This document shows, in pieces, positions 1 to 13,214 of a DNA stretch of 64,000 bases. The number at the start of each line of letters is the position of its first letter. The stretch's first letter is position 1. This DNA is from Taeniopygia guttata (lineage: Eukaryota; Chordata; Aves; Passeriformes; Estrildidae). The position numbers and the translations under genes were made by a program. Where the stretch lies: assembly GCF_048771995.1 (NCBI RefSeq), contig NC_133032.1, positions 15,256,501 through 15,320,500 of the forward strand, in the 5' to 3' direction. A model generated the notes under the pieces. That model worked only from the letters and a program-made list of their open reading frames with translations. It was not told the DNA's origin and did not search any database.

Positions 1-265
1 TGAGTGCAATAAGTTGACTATAAAATTCGTTTTATATTACTTTCTCTCATCTGCAATACAGATCTTTACTTCTAAAACAAAGAACATATTTTTGTTCATT
101 CCTGCCCTTTTAGCACTCCAACTATGACTATATTATAAAGAGGGTGTCTTTTCCAAAAGCAGAATAATTTAAAGAGTAATTCAATATCTCAAGTCATATG
201 TAAGTCCAAATAGCATTTTATGCCAAATGCTACACAATCAAATTCATCAAAAGCTAGATAGCTAC

Positions 266-3200
266 CTTTAAGTTGAGCATCCAGTTTGCGTAGGAAAGAA
301 ACATTAAATATTGTTGTTATCAGAACTGGAGGAAAATACCCAGCCATTGCCAAAACATGACTGAGCAGTACCAAGTGATAAGTTTCAAGATGACCTTGAA
401 AAACCAGAGAGAAACCCATATTAACACATGACAAAGTTGAAAGGATTTGCAATGCCCTTTCCCCAGCCTCTCAAATCATCTGATTTTCCCTCTTCATGTA
501 CAACACAAATCCATACATACTTCCTCTACAATTTTAACTATTTCTTTGTCATGAATTGCAAAATGTATCCTGTTCTTAAATGATGATTCCTTGGGGAACA
601 CAATGATTCTATCCAATAACAGCACAGTGAATTAATCAGATTTTTCACTTATGTTTTACTGTGCCAAAAAATCTTTTGCTAGTCCCTTATCAACAGTCAT
701 ATTTAACAGGTGAAACAAAACTCAAGAGTGAATATTTGTCATGGTTTAACCCCAGTAGCAGAGTATTAGTAGTAACATACTTACCTTTTCTTTGCTTAAC
801 AAAAGTACCCTTCTATTGCCATTTTCATTCAGTAAAAATATTTGTCTATTGCACTTACTCAAGTTAGAAGTAAGATGTTGGATACAACTCTTAAAGAATT
901 CTTCATTGTCAGGAGGGTCATAATTCAATGCAGAGAAAAGGAAGAGAATAAAATAGATTTCAGAGGTGGGAATCTGAAAAAAAAGACATCCTAAATCAAG
1001 TTACTGCAAAATATCATAATATTGCTTTATAATAAAGAACAGCTTTATAATTCATTCAGAATTTGGAGATTTAGGAGTAGGTGAACTATTTTCTTTGGTC
1101 AACTTTTCCTGGAGAATTTTTTTTCCTTTGGTCAACTTTTCCTGGAGAAAATAATAATAAAATAAAATTGTTGAAATTGCAGCCACAACTAAAACTTCAA
1201 ATTTATTTCATTTTGGCAATCCAAGTGTTTCTATACACTTAAAGAACCTTTTAAGAAGGTTTTGAATTAAATGTTCTTAAAGAAACTAAACTGCAACAGA
1301 ATAAAATTGAAGATTTATATGAACACCAGATTGAGAATGAGAAAAAAGATAGAAAAAAAGAGTAATTTTGACCAAACAGACAGGCTATTGGGGGAATCCC
1401 CACAACAATTAATACTGTTAACATATCCACCATGGGATGTGACTATTTATCAAGAAGTTTAAAAAAAATTATGATGGTCAAATGTAAAGTTGAATGTAAA
1501 CAATTATGGCTGCCCTAACACTGAGTGAACAATAAAAAAGAAATTAAAATTAATGGTAAGTGCTAATTTATACATATAGAAGTAGAACAGCTTTAAGTGT
1601 GCACAAAAGAAGATGATCTCCAAATCAGCTACACTGAAGAAAACCCTTAAAAACATGTGTGGACTGTGCTCTGAAACACATCAGCTACTAACATGTCCTT
1701 TCTTACTGAATAACTCACAGTAGATAGAAAGAAAAACAGGGACACCTTGTCTATATTTTCAACAGTCACAGATGCTATTCTGTCAAACAATGCAGGACAA
1801 CGGTGCTCTGATTTTATGAGAAAAAAAGACAAGGGTAAAACATTTTCCCATGTTATTTGATCTATCAAGTGCTGACACATGGCCAGAGTTTCCTCATTCA
1901 GGACTTCTTCAAACCACTCTCCATTCACATATGGAAGTTCTTCCAACAGAAGATGTAAGTTGTTGGCTTTCTGAAGCCTCTGAAATCCACAGTCATTTAG
2001 TTTTTGCAGAAGTTTGGCACATAGCTCAGAACTGTTTTGCCAGTGCAACTGGCCATGATGATGCCACTTGACAAAAGCTGTAGCAATGCAATTCAAGTGA
2101 TGGAGTCTGCACTGAGGCAAAACTGCTGCTGCTTTGTTTATAATCATTTCCTCCACTTGGAAAGAAGGAAGCATGGCCAGAACACGAATTATGGCTGCAG
2201 TATCAGCAGGTACCACACTAGATTTTAAGTAACTGGAAGAGACAAATAAAAAGTCCATCAGTTGTGACAAAATGCAAATATTTAAACAAAACAAAAATAT
2301 GCTTGAAACTTCCAATTTGGAAGTCGAAAGCTGCACATCAAATATAAAATAAGCAGAATATTAATGACTTGGCAGAAATACGCACATATTTTTTTTTCAG
2401 TGAGATTAACTTCTTCCTTCATTTTATTCAAAATGCAAGAAGGGGAAGAAGACAGTTAGCAACACAGCTGGTGAGACTCCACCTGCTACTGATAAACACA
2501 GAAGTTCTTAGTAAGGCCAGAAGGTCCACATTTGTCAAGGTTATCTGTGGGTTTATGGGCCTGTGAGTTATCTGTGGGTTAATTTCTGTGATTTCAGTCC
2601 TAGGGAGCACCAGGTTTTGAGGAGTCTGAGCAACATGAAGACATCATCCACCAAAAAAAATGTACAGCCAAGGCATTACATTCCCACAAAGGCTGAGCAA
2701 TGAAAGCAAGATCTCTTGTCTGGCAATTTTCTGTTGTTCTGTACAAGCCTAAGAACTAACTGGACAGTTCTTCAATCAAAAGAGTACTTCTGTGTCACAC
2801 TTTCACTTGTCCCAACCAAGGCATTCTGTCTCTTTTTCATTACTTCTTCTGTCAAATACAATATTAATATCTAGCCATCCTATCAAATACCAATCAAAAT
2901 TTATTGTAATTTCAATATCATTATAATACAGTGGTCAAAAGAAAAGGGGAAAAATTCTTTAAAAGTATCATATATATTAGCCAAGACAATACCTACTTTC
3001 TATCATGTGATTTACATATTTAATAGAATCAAATACTTGTAAAAGTTTGTTACTTCTTTGTATTTTATGGGAACAAAACACTAACATCTTAGACTGGTAT
3101 TTAAAATCTTAAGTAGAGAACTGTTTGAAACTCAAATAGCTACTTTTCCAAGAATACACACTTACCCTAATAGTAACATTTTTAGTTTGGCAAACAGCTC

Positions 3201-6200
3201 CAGATCCTGGCAACGCAACACCACCAAGTACTGTGTTAACTTTACCAACTGCAATACATGATAGCTATCCAAGTGTTTGTGCAGAACAGAAGCCATTCTG
3301 AATACAAAAAGGAAAAGATTACATGGTATTAAGCTAATATAAAACATACTGCAAACTCCAACATGCCACATGAAATAGAGGTGTCTTGTGGTGCACAGTA
3401 CCTATGTGGGGGTTTTACATACCTGCACTCATCTCCATACCAATTTTGAAGCTATTCCACTTAGAGCAGTCTCTCTCCACTTACTGAACTGCAAATTAAA
3501 GTCCTCATCACAACAAATCAGCTACCTCACACTACTAATTTCTGTTGCAGATTTCACAATTGGTTACATTTAGAGTGGACCAAGAACATAAACTAGAACG
3601 GCATCAGCAGATTCAGCACCACAACACTCACAGAACAATGGTTGCTACAGCTGTGTTGGTCTAAAGCTGCAGAGGGGGATAGATTTGTAGGGAAACATAA
3701 TACCTAAACACCTTCTTTAGACAGTGAGACTCAGGAAGAAAAGGCATTAATTCACCTGATCTTCCTTTTAGTATCCCTTTGTGCCACAGGACACAAGTAT
3801 GTCCTTTTTCTTTCAAGGATCTATTTGATTCATGCAAGTACCTTCAATCCAATACCTGTTCACAACCTGCACTTAACTCTGCAGTATCTCTGACATATCT
3901 AATGCTACATGTTCGTCTCCAAGACAGGACACATTCTCTGCAACTTACCACATTTCATTTGCACTCTCATGAGTTTACAGCAATTGTTAGAGGCTAAGTT
4001 TAGTGCTATAGGATCACATATTTGTAAATTAGACAGATGCTATATGACAGTAACTAGGTAAGGGTGAAATGCCTTTCTTTGAAATTCCTAAATTGCTTTA
4101 GTTACTTCTGGGTCAAGCTGCAATATTCCAGAATCTGTAATAGCCAATAACTTAGTGTATAAGCACCTGTGTGCAAGTGATACACCCACGGCTCCTAACT
4201 TACTGGATATGTCATAGTTTTCCACATTAAATGGAAGTTTACCTAGAGAATACAACTTCTTAGTAATATCAAAAATATTACTTTTTGAGTAGATGAGAAT
4301 TTCTGCATTTCATTTTCCGCATAGTCTTCAGTATCATCAAAACTTGGTGACTGCTAAATTCCTCTGCCATGTTTACTGCAGTTACCAGCAACCTAAAGAG
4401 GAAAAGACATATTTTCCAATGAAAAACAGTTTAAAATCTCTGGCAAACTTTGAAGCCATTTTCTTTACCTATGAGGAAAAGAACCAAAGACTATTTCTGG
4501 AAGCAAAATTCTCCCAAACTAGAGACTTTTGTTCTGTGGACTTCTAAACAGTTGGTCTGTCTAGCACAGATAGACAGATATAGGGTGTGAGATATAGGGT
4601 GTTGCACCAGCGCATAGTGTTCTGATGTTAAAAAACAGCAAGTCTAACAATTCTAAAAGTAGATAAGAAGTAGGGAAGGTACTCTAAAACACAAAACAAT
4701 TCATAGTCAATCAGCAAGCTACAGATAACAGAATCAAACATGAACTGAACTGGTTCTGTGATAATTAAAGCCAATGTTTATCACACACAATATAAATTTA
4801 AAAAAATAATTAAGAAAAACTTTTGGACTTCTGGGACTAAAACAGCTATGGCAAAACCAATACAGGCTTGCAGCATGTCCAAAATTCTAAATAAAGAAAA
4901 TGTTCATGAAGAGAAGTATGAAAATACGATTCATTGTAATTAATACAGAAAATTCTGCCTAAACTGCAGGCTTTGAGAGACCCATGAGTAATATCACCCC
5001 CAAATAGGTTTTGTGGCACAAGAAAAACAGGCAGAGGAAAAAAAATATCTGTCACACAATATTATGCTCTAACTAAATGCTGAAGTGTTCCCTGATGACG
5101 ATCTTTCATAAAGAATAGGATGTCAGCGATCTAGTACAGGACAAGACTCAGGCTTTTTCAGCTACTGACAGTCTTAGAAAGGAAAAAGCAACACATATCA
5201 CTGCATATATTTCTCAGGAGAAAGACAGAAAGGTTTTTACTACCACACAGTGTGAAAGGAAGGATGTAGTCTAAGAGACAGAGCTACAGGATGGCCTTGC
5301 ATAACAGCATTCACACCCGCCTTGACTGATGGATCTGATTCAACTTCTTAATAAAACATACTCCTTTGACAGTATTTCCATTATGAAATCATCCATTGCT
5401 ACAACATTACAACCAGGAAACCTAAGGCTCAGCTCACAGATGGACTCACAAATTCCTCCAAACACTGGAACATTTTAAATTTCTGTGTAAGAATGCATGT
5501 ATCATAAATAAGACAAATAAGACAAAACTATTAATAAATTTACCTTTCTCTAACCTTGGATCCTGCCATAGGCCCAAGAGAAAAAAATAATTTTGTAAAT
5601 GTTTCAGGATCATAATAATCATCTATAGTTTTAGATAGCAGCTGTTTAGTAATCAAGCGAAATTCAGCATTGTCAAAACCCAGCTGTTCATACAGTCCAA
5701 AAATATGACTAATACTGTGTATATCAAGATGGGAGGCACTTTCAAGGAAAATCCTGTTGCATTTTTCTAGCACCGGATGATATCTCAGTTTAACATTTTG
5801 GAGAAACTGGAGTATTCTTCTGGCATAGTTGAAGTGGACCTCATGCTCTTCTTCAAAGAGCTGTTCAGCCTTGTGTAGTAATCGATCTCGAAAACTCTCT
5901 GTGATAACTTCAGATATGCTGAGCATCAAAACAGACAAGATCCTAAAAAATTCAAAAGGTTTCCTATTTACACGTTGAACATAGTAAGCAATAAATTTTA
6001 TATTTATTAAATGAAGTGCACAAAGAAAGGAATGGTAGTTGAGGTGTTGTTGGTTTCTGTGCAAAAAGCATTTTAAATCTAACCCAGAAAACATGGATGA
6101 GTAAAAACCATTTATCCTACTAAAGTAAAAATTCTGCTTTCAGTGAACTTTTGAAATTATTCAAAAATTTCAGCCACCTCTTACAAAATAACATATGATA

Positions 6201-8893
6201 AAAGCATTTGCCTAAGGCAAGACCCTAATTTGCCTGATTCATATTTGCAAAAATATCTTTAATGTTCAACAGACACTAAAGAAGCCCAAACAATTCACAA
6301 ATGACAGGATGAGGAGAAGAGTCATTGTCATTCCTAAAGAAAGAATCCCTTCCTAAGGGAATAAAACTTATTACCACAGAGAAAGTGATTTCAGTCCCGT
6401 TCAAGGAGTTTAATAAGCAGGCTCCTCACATCTGAAAAAAATCAGTGTTGGGACTGCTGATGCTATATAAAGCAGAAAAAAGAAAGAGAAGCCTTTGCTG
6501 TAGCAGCCCCAGGGGAAAAGAAACAAGAAAAAAAATGAGCTTGGTCTTCTTTGACTAGAGCTGTTTAAAGTAGTTTAAATATGAAGGTAATGTGCTAGAC
6601 ATGCTAACACGAGAATTTATTAATTCAACTTGACCAGAAAAACAATGCTCTGAAGATAAATAAACACAATATTGCTTTAAAACCCCTTACTGCTGTTAAC
6701 AAAGGCATGTCTTGATAGAGAAACTATGTATGTCAAGGGAGAAAAAAGGGACAAAAGCATCTTCTGGTGAGTCAATAGACTCTAAATTACCAAAAAAGTC
6801 CATGTTTAGAATCAGGACAACACTGATTGTAAATATCTGCTGTACTGTAAGTAGAACAGTGAAAATTAATTATATTTCCATGAACTAAACAATCAAGTCA
6901 TATTTTCAATCATTTAGACAGGTTATAAGGAAATTCTTTGAGAAGTCATTGGGAAAATGCATTCTCTTGTCAATCAATGCACAAATACAAAACACTTCTT
7001 TCCCACAAACCACCAGCTGAAGCAAAGTAACCTCCAGTTGAGAAAAAGGGAAAGTCTTTAGAAAAGACAGACCAGTAATTGCAACATTTTGCTTCTTCTG
7101 CTTCTTACACTTACCTTATATCCTGTATAGAATCCAGTTTCATGTCCACAATATGAGCTACTTGGCCAATTATGGGACTGAAGTGCCTGTGTTGCTTGTA
7201 TAAGCACAGAGCGAATTTAGACAGAGCAGGTAAACTAAGCCTGTCAAGACATTAAAGACATTCAGACGGGATATCTAGCTTTTATTTCTAATCAATAACT
7301 AAAGACAAAATTCTATTTTAACAATTATATGAAAAGGTTATAGTCAAATGACAAAACAAGGAAACAAAGTATCTAATAAAAAAACCCTAGGTGTTTAATA
7401 TTAAAGCATGTTTTGTATATGGAGTTCTACAAGAATTAGTTGTCCTTCACTTAATCAGCCTAAGAAATCTATAAAGATTATCTTCTCAGGCAATAATGTC
7501 AAATGGATAAAATGAATGTGAGCAATTTATTACCTGAATATAATTTTGTTTTCAAGCTACACTGTATTTATTTATTTGTCAAGATGCTCCACATATTAAG
7601 AGGCAATTCTGTGACACTGGTGCCAAGACTCAGTTCTGCCATTACTCCAAGATTAAACAATGAAAACTACATTATCCCTCCTCCAGAAAGAAATCAAAAG
7701 ACAGCAAAACACAACAACAAAATGCACAAAGGGAAAATGCTGCTATTTAAATACAAAATGGTTTTATAAAAATTGATATAAGCATGGTTCTAATAACCAT
7801 GTAAGTCCTGGACAGAAAGCACTGAGGTAAAATCGTTTATATGAAACCTGCAATTCACTTCAATCACATAAATCTACACAGAAAATATATTTCAAAATCT
7901 CAAATGTAGGATCTTGTTGTTGCAGTATCTGAATCTCTCAAGCATTTGTGTACCGAAGTCTGTATGTATAATTTTCAAAACCTTAAAAAATACAACTGAC
8001 ATTAAAAATACTCATATTATGTTTTAAACATAAATACTCTGAGAACTCTTGCATAACCAGACATGAAGCAAATCATGCTTGCAACTTAAACCTTTCACAA
8101 AGCACAGCAGGACAATACTTGCCTTTCTAATCTTTTCCATGCTTCTGTAACAAGCACTTTTGCTAGAGAAACATGGTCTTCAACATTGAGCCTTCAAAAT
8201 AAAGACAGTGCTTTATTTCAATAGTGATAAAGAAATAAGACATACATACTTTCATTATTTATCATAATGTTTTACTTTTCTATCATTCTCTCTATTCAAA
8301 CAGATTGTAAACATTTGTGCAAGAATAATCAGAATTCATAATAATTATAAAACATATTTAATGGGACTGCAAAACAGATCTGTTCTGCCTGTATCTCCAA
8401 AACTGAGGCACAGGACATTGTGCTGTCTGTGTCACACAGTCAAGAGTACAGAAGCTGTGGCAGGGCAGTCTCACCACAGTCTCCTTATGAGATAGCTCTG
8501 TACTCAAAATTCCTTCTCTTTTTATTACCAAATACAAAATGTATTTAATGCTCTTTACCTCAGGAGGCTATATAAGATGTCCACTATCACCTCATCTTCC
8601 ATGTGTTCCACCTTGCTTTCTGCCAAAATGCAAAGGGTAAGGAACTGGGAGTGATTTCTTACATAGTCACTAGTCCTTAAGAGAGAGGGCCTCTTTTTTT
8701 GCAATTGCCACAGCATGTTCAATGCAATTCCCACATGCTTTTCAGAAAGCCTGGCCTTGTTTCTTCCAACAAGGCTGAACACTTCATCTTCATGGGTGCA
8801 GTCATTTATCTGGCTTAAAAGCAGATCACTACACAGAGTCCGAGCTTGGTAACGTCTCAGTGTGAACAAGCAAACCTGCCTCAAACAAAGCAT
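266..8893 (-). CDS. FASTKD1: FASTKD1, FAST kinase domain-containing protein 1 (5' part; 3' end outside window)
   Basis: Mitochondrial RNA-binding protein of the FASTK family, which tunes the level of individual mitochondrial mRNAs. Nine coding exons read on the minus strand: 8559-8893, 8123-8191, 7115-7240, 5544-5942, 4282-4392, 3166-3297, 1746-2232, 859-973, 266-394. Phases join without a break to give about 634 residues; mammalian FASTKD1 is roughly 850. The start (MLCLRQ) matches an internal Met of the human protein near its N terminus, and the following basic residues fit a mitochondrial presequence. Landmarks are LSEKHVG (exon 1), VTEAWKRLER (exon 2), SVLHKHLDSY (exon 6) and the FAST_1 motif LNYDPP (about residue 569). 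FAST_2 and RAP domains must lie left of base 266. Intron 2 has a GC donor. A non-coding first exon probably ends at 10825, where GTGAGT follows. Identity is from memory of the human protein and is very secure. Confidence 0.95.
395..8558 (-). other. FASTKD1 introns 2-9 (gene-free stretches between coding exons)
   Basis: The introns at 395-858, 974-1745, 2233-3165, 3298-4281, 4393-5543, 5943-7114, 7241-8122 and 8192-8558 are AT-rich. I see no second gene in them on either strand and no clear full-length mobile element. The only distinct item is a short direct repeat at 1093-1149. Apart from the GC donor of the intron at 8122, splice sites follow GT-AG. Confidence 0.7.
1093..1149. repeat. 33-bp-period direct repeat in a FASTKD1 intron
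   Basis: The 24-base string CTTTGGTCAACT...GGAGAA occurs at 1093-1116 and again at 1126-1149, separated by a T-rich linker. It looks like a simple tandem duplication. No function is apparent. Confidence 0.85.
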
Positions 8894-10824
8894 TTTGCTA
8901 CGCCTACCAGCTAGCTTTCAACTGTCCAGAAAGATTCTTCTTTCACTTTTCACAGCAAACCAAGCTGTTACACACAAGAAACCCAAGTATTTGAAAAAAA
9001 CAGAAAACCGTTTTTCTTTGGTCCTGTATGGTCACTGTATTAAGGAGTCAATTCTGAGGTACCTGAAATGAGAAAGTATCAAAGCACTTAATTTCAGTCA
9101 CAACAAAGTAAAAATCAGTGACTCTACACTATGATATTCTAAGTAAGGTAAACTTAAGAAGAACCGACAGCCTGGACTCTTCTTATAGAAAAGCTCCCAA
9201 CAACGAACAACTGACATGCTCACAAATACCATGAAGTTAGTCCACTTGGTAAGTTTTCAAATTCAGAAAACTGCCTTTAAAGGTGTGTGCTATCAGTGCT
9301 ACTACTGAGAAGGAAAGCTGAAGATTTTAACATGCCAGCACTGCATGACTAAGTGAGGCTTGCTCTCACTAGGCCATAATCCCAAACTGGGGTCCAGGAA
9401 CTGCCAGAAAATACAATTACTGGTGGTAAAATGAAGTCAGATGGCTTCTAGTCAAGAAGGTTGATCACCTTTGTATTACAGGATACTGATCAGTCATACG
9501 CCATCAGCTGAAATTGCCATTGCACTAAAGAGAAGCAACCCGATTCTAAATTATAATAGAAGCTACAGCCTTATGCAATGAAATGTATTAAGTATTCATT
9601 TGTGTTCTTAGAATATACCCGAGTTTGTACATAGTGCTAAAAACTACATATTCTACAACCTATACAACTGATTCCAAGCTGGAGTGCACAAACCACTACA
9701 GTGATAAAAATCTTAGTACACCGAAGAAGCTTCATCAAATTCCCTCCACTCAGAGATCATGGAAAAGTCTGGAAGTCTTGCTTTAGAAGATATAATCATG
9801 AACAACTAAAATTATCAATACCTTCAGCAAACTTGAATGCTCTTCAACTGTAGCCATGATTCCATCAGTGTGATGTTATCAAGGTGATGGCAGCAGTACC
9901 CACTAGGTCTGTTGAGGAAGAAGAAACCTTATTTGTGCAGCCTGTGCAAGTACTGAAATCATTCCAGAAAGATGGATATCCAGAAAGGTGGATTTCCTTT
10001 GATAGCTGTACAATCCTCTTCTTAGAACAAAAAGCTATACAGAATATTGCACTACACTGCTGTCACTGACACTGGGACAGATACAAGCAAAGCTAAACTG
10101 AAGTAATTTTAATTTATGATCTGCTATAATAAGAAATATTTTCTTTCCTATTCAAAATAAAAGGAATGCAAAAAAAAAAAAGGTATGAATTCTTCACATA
10201 CTATATATTAAGTACTTTATATAATAATTATTTGCCTTATAGTCCCCTTTCGGATATTGCTTTTATTTTTTCCATATGGTAGCTGTCTTTAGAAAGAATT
10301 CACTTCCTACAGAAGTGGCAAACTAAGCTGCTAGAAATCAGGATAAAGTAGATACCTGAAGAAAATACAAACACTTTCAAACTCAGTTTCCTGTAAATCC
10401 ACGTGTCCACGTAAATCTACGTTGCATTCCCCATCCTACTGATGGGGAACCAGGATTTCTGTCTAAAACAGCTTGTGAGAAGCTTCCAAATATTTCTCTA
10501 TCCCATTGAGCAGATGCAAGTGATTTACCACAAACTTTTATACACTTTTAAATCATAGAAAATTCCAGCATCTTTCAAAAAGTTCATCAATAGAAAACAT
10601 TGGCTGCTTTCAAGCATGCAATTACATAAAGTAAAACGAGAAATTTGGATCTACTTAAAGAACTATTTCTAAGATGTACTACTTTACCAAAACACACACT
10701 AAGAAGGACGAGGTCTTTAAAATTATTTTCTATGGGTTGAAACACAATAAGCACTTTCAAGACTGTTTTACAAAACACAGTGAGCCAGGAAGACTCCCAA
10801 AAAGGAGAAAATGTGGACACTCAC
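8894..10824 (-). other. FASTKD1: FASTKD1 5' UTR remainder and intron 1
   Basis: This stretch lies between the first coding exon and the CpG island. A donor reading GGAGTG|GTGAGT on the minus strand at 10825/10824 would end a non-coding first exon. The best acceptor upstream of the ATG is the pyrimidine-rich TCTTTCTGGACAG ending at 8922, which would leave a short 5' UTR before the start at 8893. No coding potential or recognisable mobile element was seen. The exact 5' UTR structure is inferred. Confidence 0.5.
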
Positions 10825-11160
10825 CACTCCCCAAGGATAAGAACTACTAGAGATTTAAGTAAATAAGCCTTAAGAGAGCTGCTTGTGCAGGACAGGCACC
10901 GAGCGGCTCCATTCCCGTGAGGCCGGCCGCGGGCAATACAACAGCCCTGTCCCCGGGTAGGAGCGCTAGCGCCGCACCGCCGGCTTCCCGCGGAGAGCCC
11001 GCCCGCTCCGTCACCGCGGGGAACCCTGACCCCGAGGGCCCCAGAAAGAGCGGGGCAAGGGCCGAGCCGCCGCAGGAGGGCCGCGACCCGCGCCGCCGGA
11101 CTCGAGGCCCGCCGCCGGGGAGCCGCGGGCACCGCTGAGGGGCGCTCCCTGCGCGCCTCA

Positions 11161-11340
11161 GGCACCGGGCGGGCGGCACGCACCGGGAAGCGCCGAGCGG
11201 GAGGAACGCACTGGGAGTCACCGAGCGGGCGGCAGGCACCGGGAGGCCGGAGGCACCGAGCGCAGGGATGCACCGGGAGACCGGAGGCACCGAGCGCAGG
11301 GATGCACCGGGGGGCCGGAGGCACCGAGCGGGCGGGCACG
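11161..11340. repeat. GC-rich minisatellite in the FASTKD1 CpG island
   Basis: About six imperfect units each begin GCACCGGG or GCACTGGG and contain CACCGAGCG. Early units are about 28 bp. Two later, nearly identical 34-bp units (roughly 11236-11303) carry an inserted GGCCGGAG-type segment. The array probably lies in or just upstream of the FASTKD1 transcription start region, so unit number could vary between individuals. Confidence 0.75.
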
Positions 11341-11581
11341 GCCCAGCTCAGCTGCCGGCCGGCGCGGCAGCGGCTGCCAGCGCTTGCTTCAGCGAGGGCT
11401 CGTCACACGGTAAACTCCACCAGCCGGCGGGGTTAAACGACAAAGTAAAGGAGCCAGCGTCAGTTCCGCAGAAGCGGATCCGAGGAGAAGCTCTCAGATT
11501 ACCTTTGCCCGGGACCCTTCCTGTTTTCCAGCCGCAGCCGGAGACCGCTCCCCGCAAACGCCGGCGGCAGCCCCAGCGCTC

Positions 11582-11618
11582 CACGTGCCCGGCACTGACA
11601 TTCACCGCGCGCATGCCC
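11582..11618. promoter_or_regulatory. E-box CACGTG and NRF1-like site
   Basis: CACGTG lies at 11582-11587, and CGCGCATGCCCC at 11607-11618 matches the NRF1 palindrome at all but two positions. NRF1 commonly drives nuclear genes for mitochondrial proteins, so the site suits FASTKD1. This is a motif-level inference only. Confidence 0.35.
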
Positions 11619-11689
11619 CGAGCGCAGCACTTCCCATGGGCTGCCAGGAAGCGTAGGGGGAAAGGGGAAAGTCCAGCCAGTTAAGACTC

Positions 11690-13200
11690 TCCAAAGGAAA
11701 TAGAAATAATAATTAAAATGGTCCAGGGTTCATACTGACTATTGCATATGAAATAAAACAACGTTTTAATAATTCATTCTGAAGGGGGGAAAATGTCTTC
11801 CCTGCCTAGGAAAAGCACAAAGGGACTGAAGTTCGGAAGGGTAAAGTTGAAGAACTAGGCTTTGTTGTACTGCAATTAATGTTATTTCATTTTACATTTT
11901 TTTTTATCCTTTGCAACAACAATAAATTGTAAATTAATGAGTTTTGGGAGACAAATCTAACATATCTTGCAACAAGTATATTGCTTACGTGGAATATGCA
12001 TAGCTCCAGGTCATCTTTCTGGACCTTTTCTCACCACCATTGATAGCAGCAAAGACATGCAGAAAGAATTATAACAGTCTCAGATTGCTCTACATTTATC
12101 CAAAAAACAGAACTAGAACTATGACCATGACCAATTCTGACCAGCTGTATTGCAGCTGTCTATCAAATGTTTTGGGTTTTTAGTTTTTTGTCTGTCACCT
12201 CCTAAATATATTGGATGCCTATGAATATGGAACTCACTCAAACTAATAGAATAGACCCTAAATTATTTATTACAGGTCTGTGGTATTTTAGAAAAAGAGC
12301 ATGTATTTTTTTAAACTGGATTAGTCACAATTTTTGTAATGGTGGAATTTATAATTTGGACAGGTTCTGTATCGTCTTGCTAACAAATTTCAGATTACCC
12401 CAGTTACAGTTTACATAGGCATGCAAGTAACAGAATGAGACCCAAACCCTGTCAGGTGAGCTCAAAGGGTAACACATAAAGTACTTCTTTCAAGAATGTC
12501 AAGCCTTGTGCAAACTCACATAACAATTCCAAGGCATCTGAGAGAAAAACTGTAGCAGAAAACAATTCCATGTTCATATAAAGGAGACTTCTGTAAATTA
12601 TACAGATTTTTCATTTACAAGATGCTGAACTTTTCACTTCTGGCTTGTGAAGTATAGTTGGATAAAATAAAACAATGCCTAAGCCAAATTAAAAATGCTA
12701 GATTAAATGATGTTAAATCTTAAATTAGAAACATAGGGGAGGAAACAAGACTTAACAAAGCATGCTGTGCTGAAGCCTGTGTTGATTTATTGAACAGATG
12801 TTCACTCATCAGCTTCTTCAGGATTTCAGAACTCACAGGTGTCAGTTTCACATTTTAAATTGGTTTTGGGTTTCTTTTTTTTTTTTTTTTTCAGAAAACC
12901 GTAAGGAGATAATTGGGTTTTCTTCTTCTAACAAACTTCTCATCAGCCAGTCACATAACTTCCATTACTTCCCACTATGTATGTGATTACTGACCCAAAT
13001 GCCTACTGCTTTGAATTAAAACCTATCAAAGGAGGTACATACTTCAGTGCCAGTATTAGTTAATTTAGAAGGTTAGGCATTGTTATAAACTTTAATTCCT
13101 TAGTTTTAAGATATATTAACTTTGAATTGCAATACATGCATATGAGATACTATTATCAGTTACTCATTTTTTGCACAGTTGGCCTAAATTCCCTTTTTAA
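11690..13200. other. FASTKD1-PPIG intergenic spacer
   Basis: AT-rich sequence separates two divergent CpG islands. It holds a T-run at about 12872-12890 but no gene, mobile element or RNA gene that I can recognise. The two promoters are therefore head-to-head but about 2 kb apart, not one shared island. Confidence 0.6.
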
Positions 13201-13214
13201 TACTTTACAAGCCC

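Larger units (their letters stand above)
10825..11660 (-). promoter_or_regulatory. FASTKD1: CpG-island promoter and non-coding first exon of FASTKD1
   Basis: An abrupt GC- and CpG-rich block sits in otherwise AT-rich sequence, directly upstream of FASTKD1 and read toward it on the minus strand. It ends at a good splice donor (10825). It contains an E-box CACGTG (11582-11587), an NRF1-like CGCGCATGCCCC (11607-11618) and a GC-rich minisatellite. Long open frames crossing it are compositional artefacts rich in Arg, Ala and Pro. No TATA box is evident, as expected of a housekeeping promoter. Confidence 0.75.

Noticed and set aside
735-765. TGTCATGGTTTAACCCCAG-like string resembling the end of an avian LTR
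   Set aside because: Only about 20-25 bases match and there is no adjoining LTR body, so an element cannot be claimed.
5330-5470. Minus-strand open stretch in a FASTKD1 intron that reads like protein (ends near ILSKEYVLLRS)
   Set aside because: It is not FASTKD1: the expected exon was found at 4282-4392 with correct phases. No splice sites or recognised homology support it, and open stretches of this length occur by chance.
10821-11339. Long Arg/Ala/Pro-rich minus-strand open frame upstream of FASTKD1
   Set aside because: It lies in a CpG island with no stop-rich frames, is crossed by the minisatellite and has no homology to FASTKD1. It is a compositional artefact.
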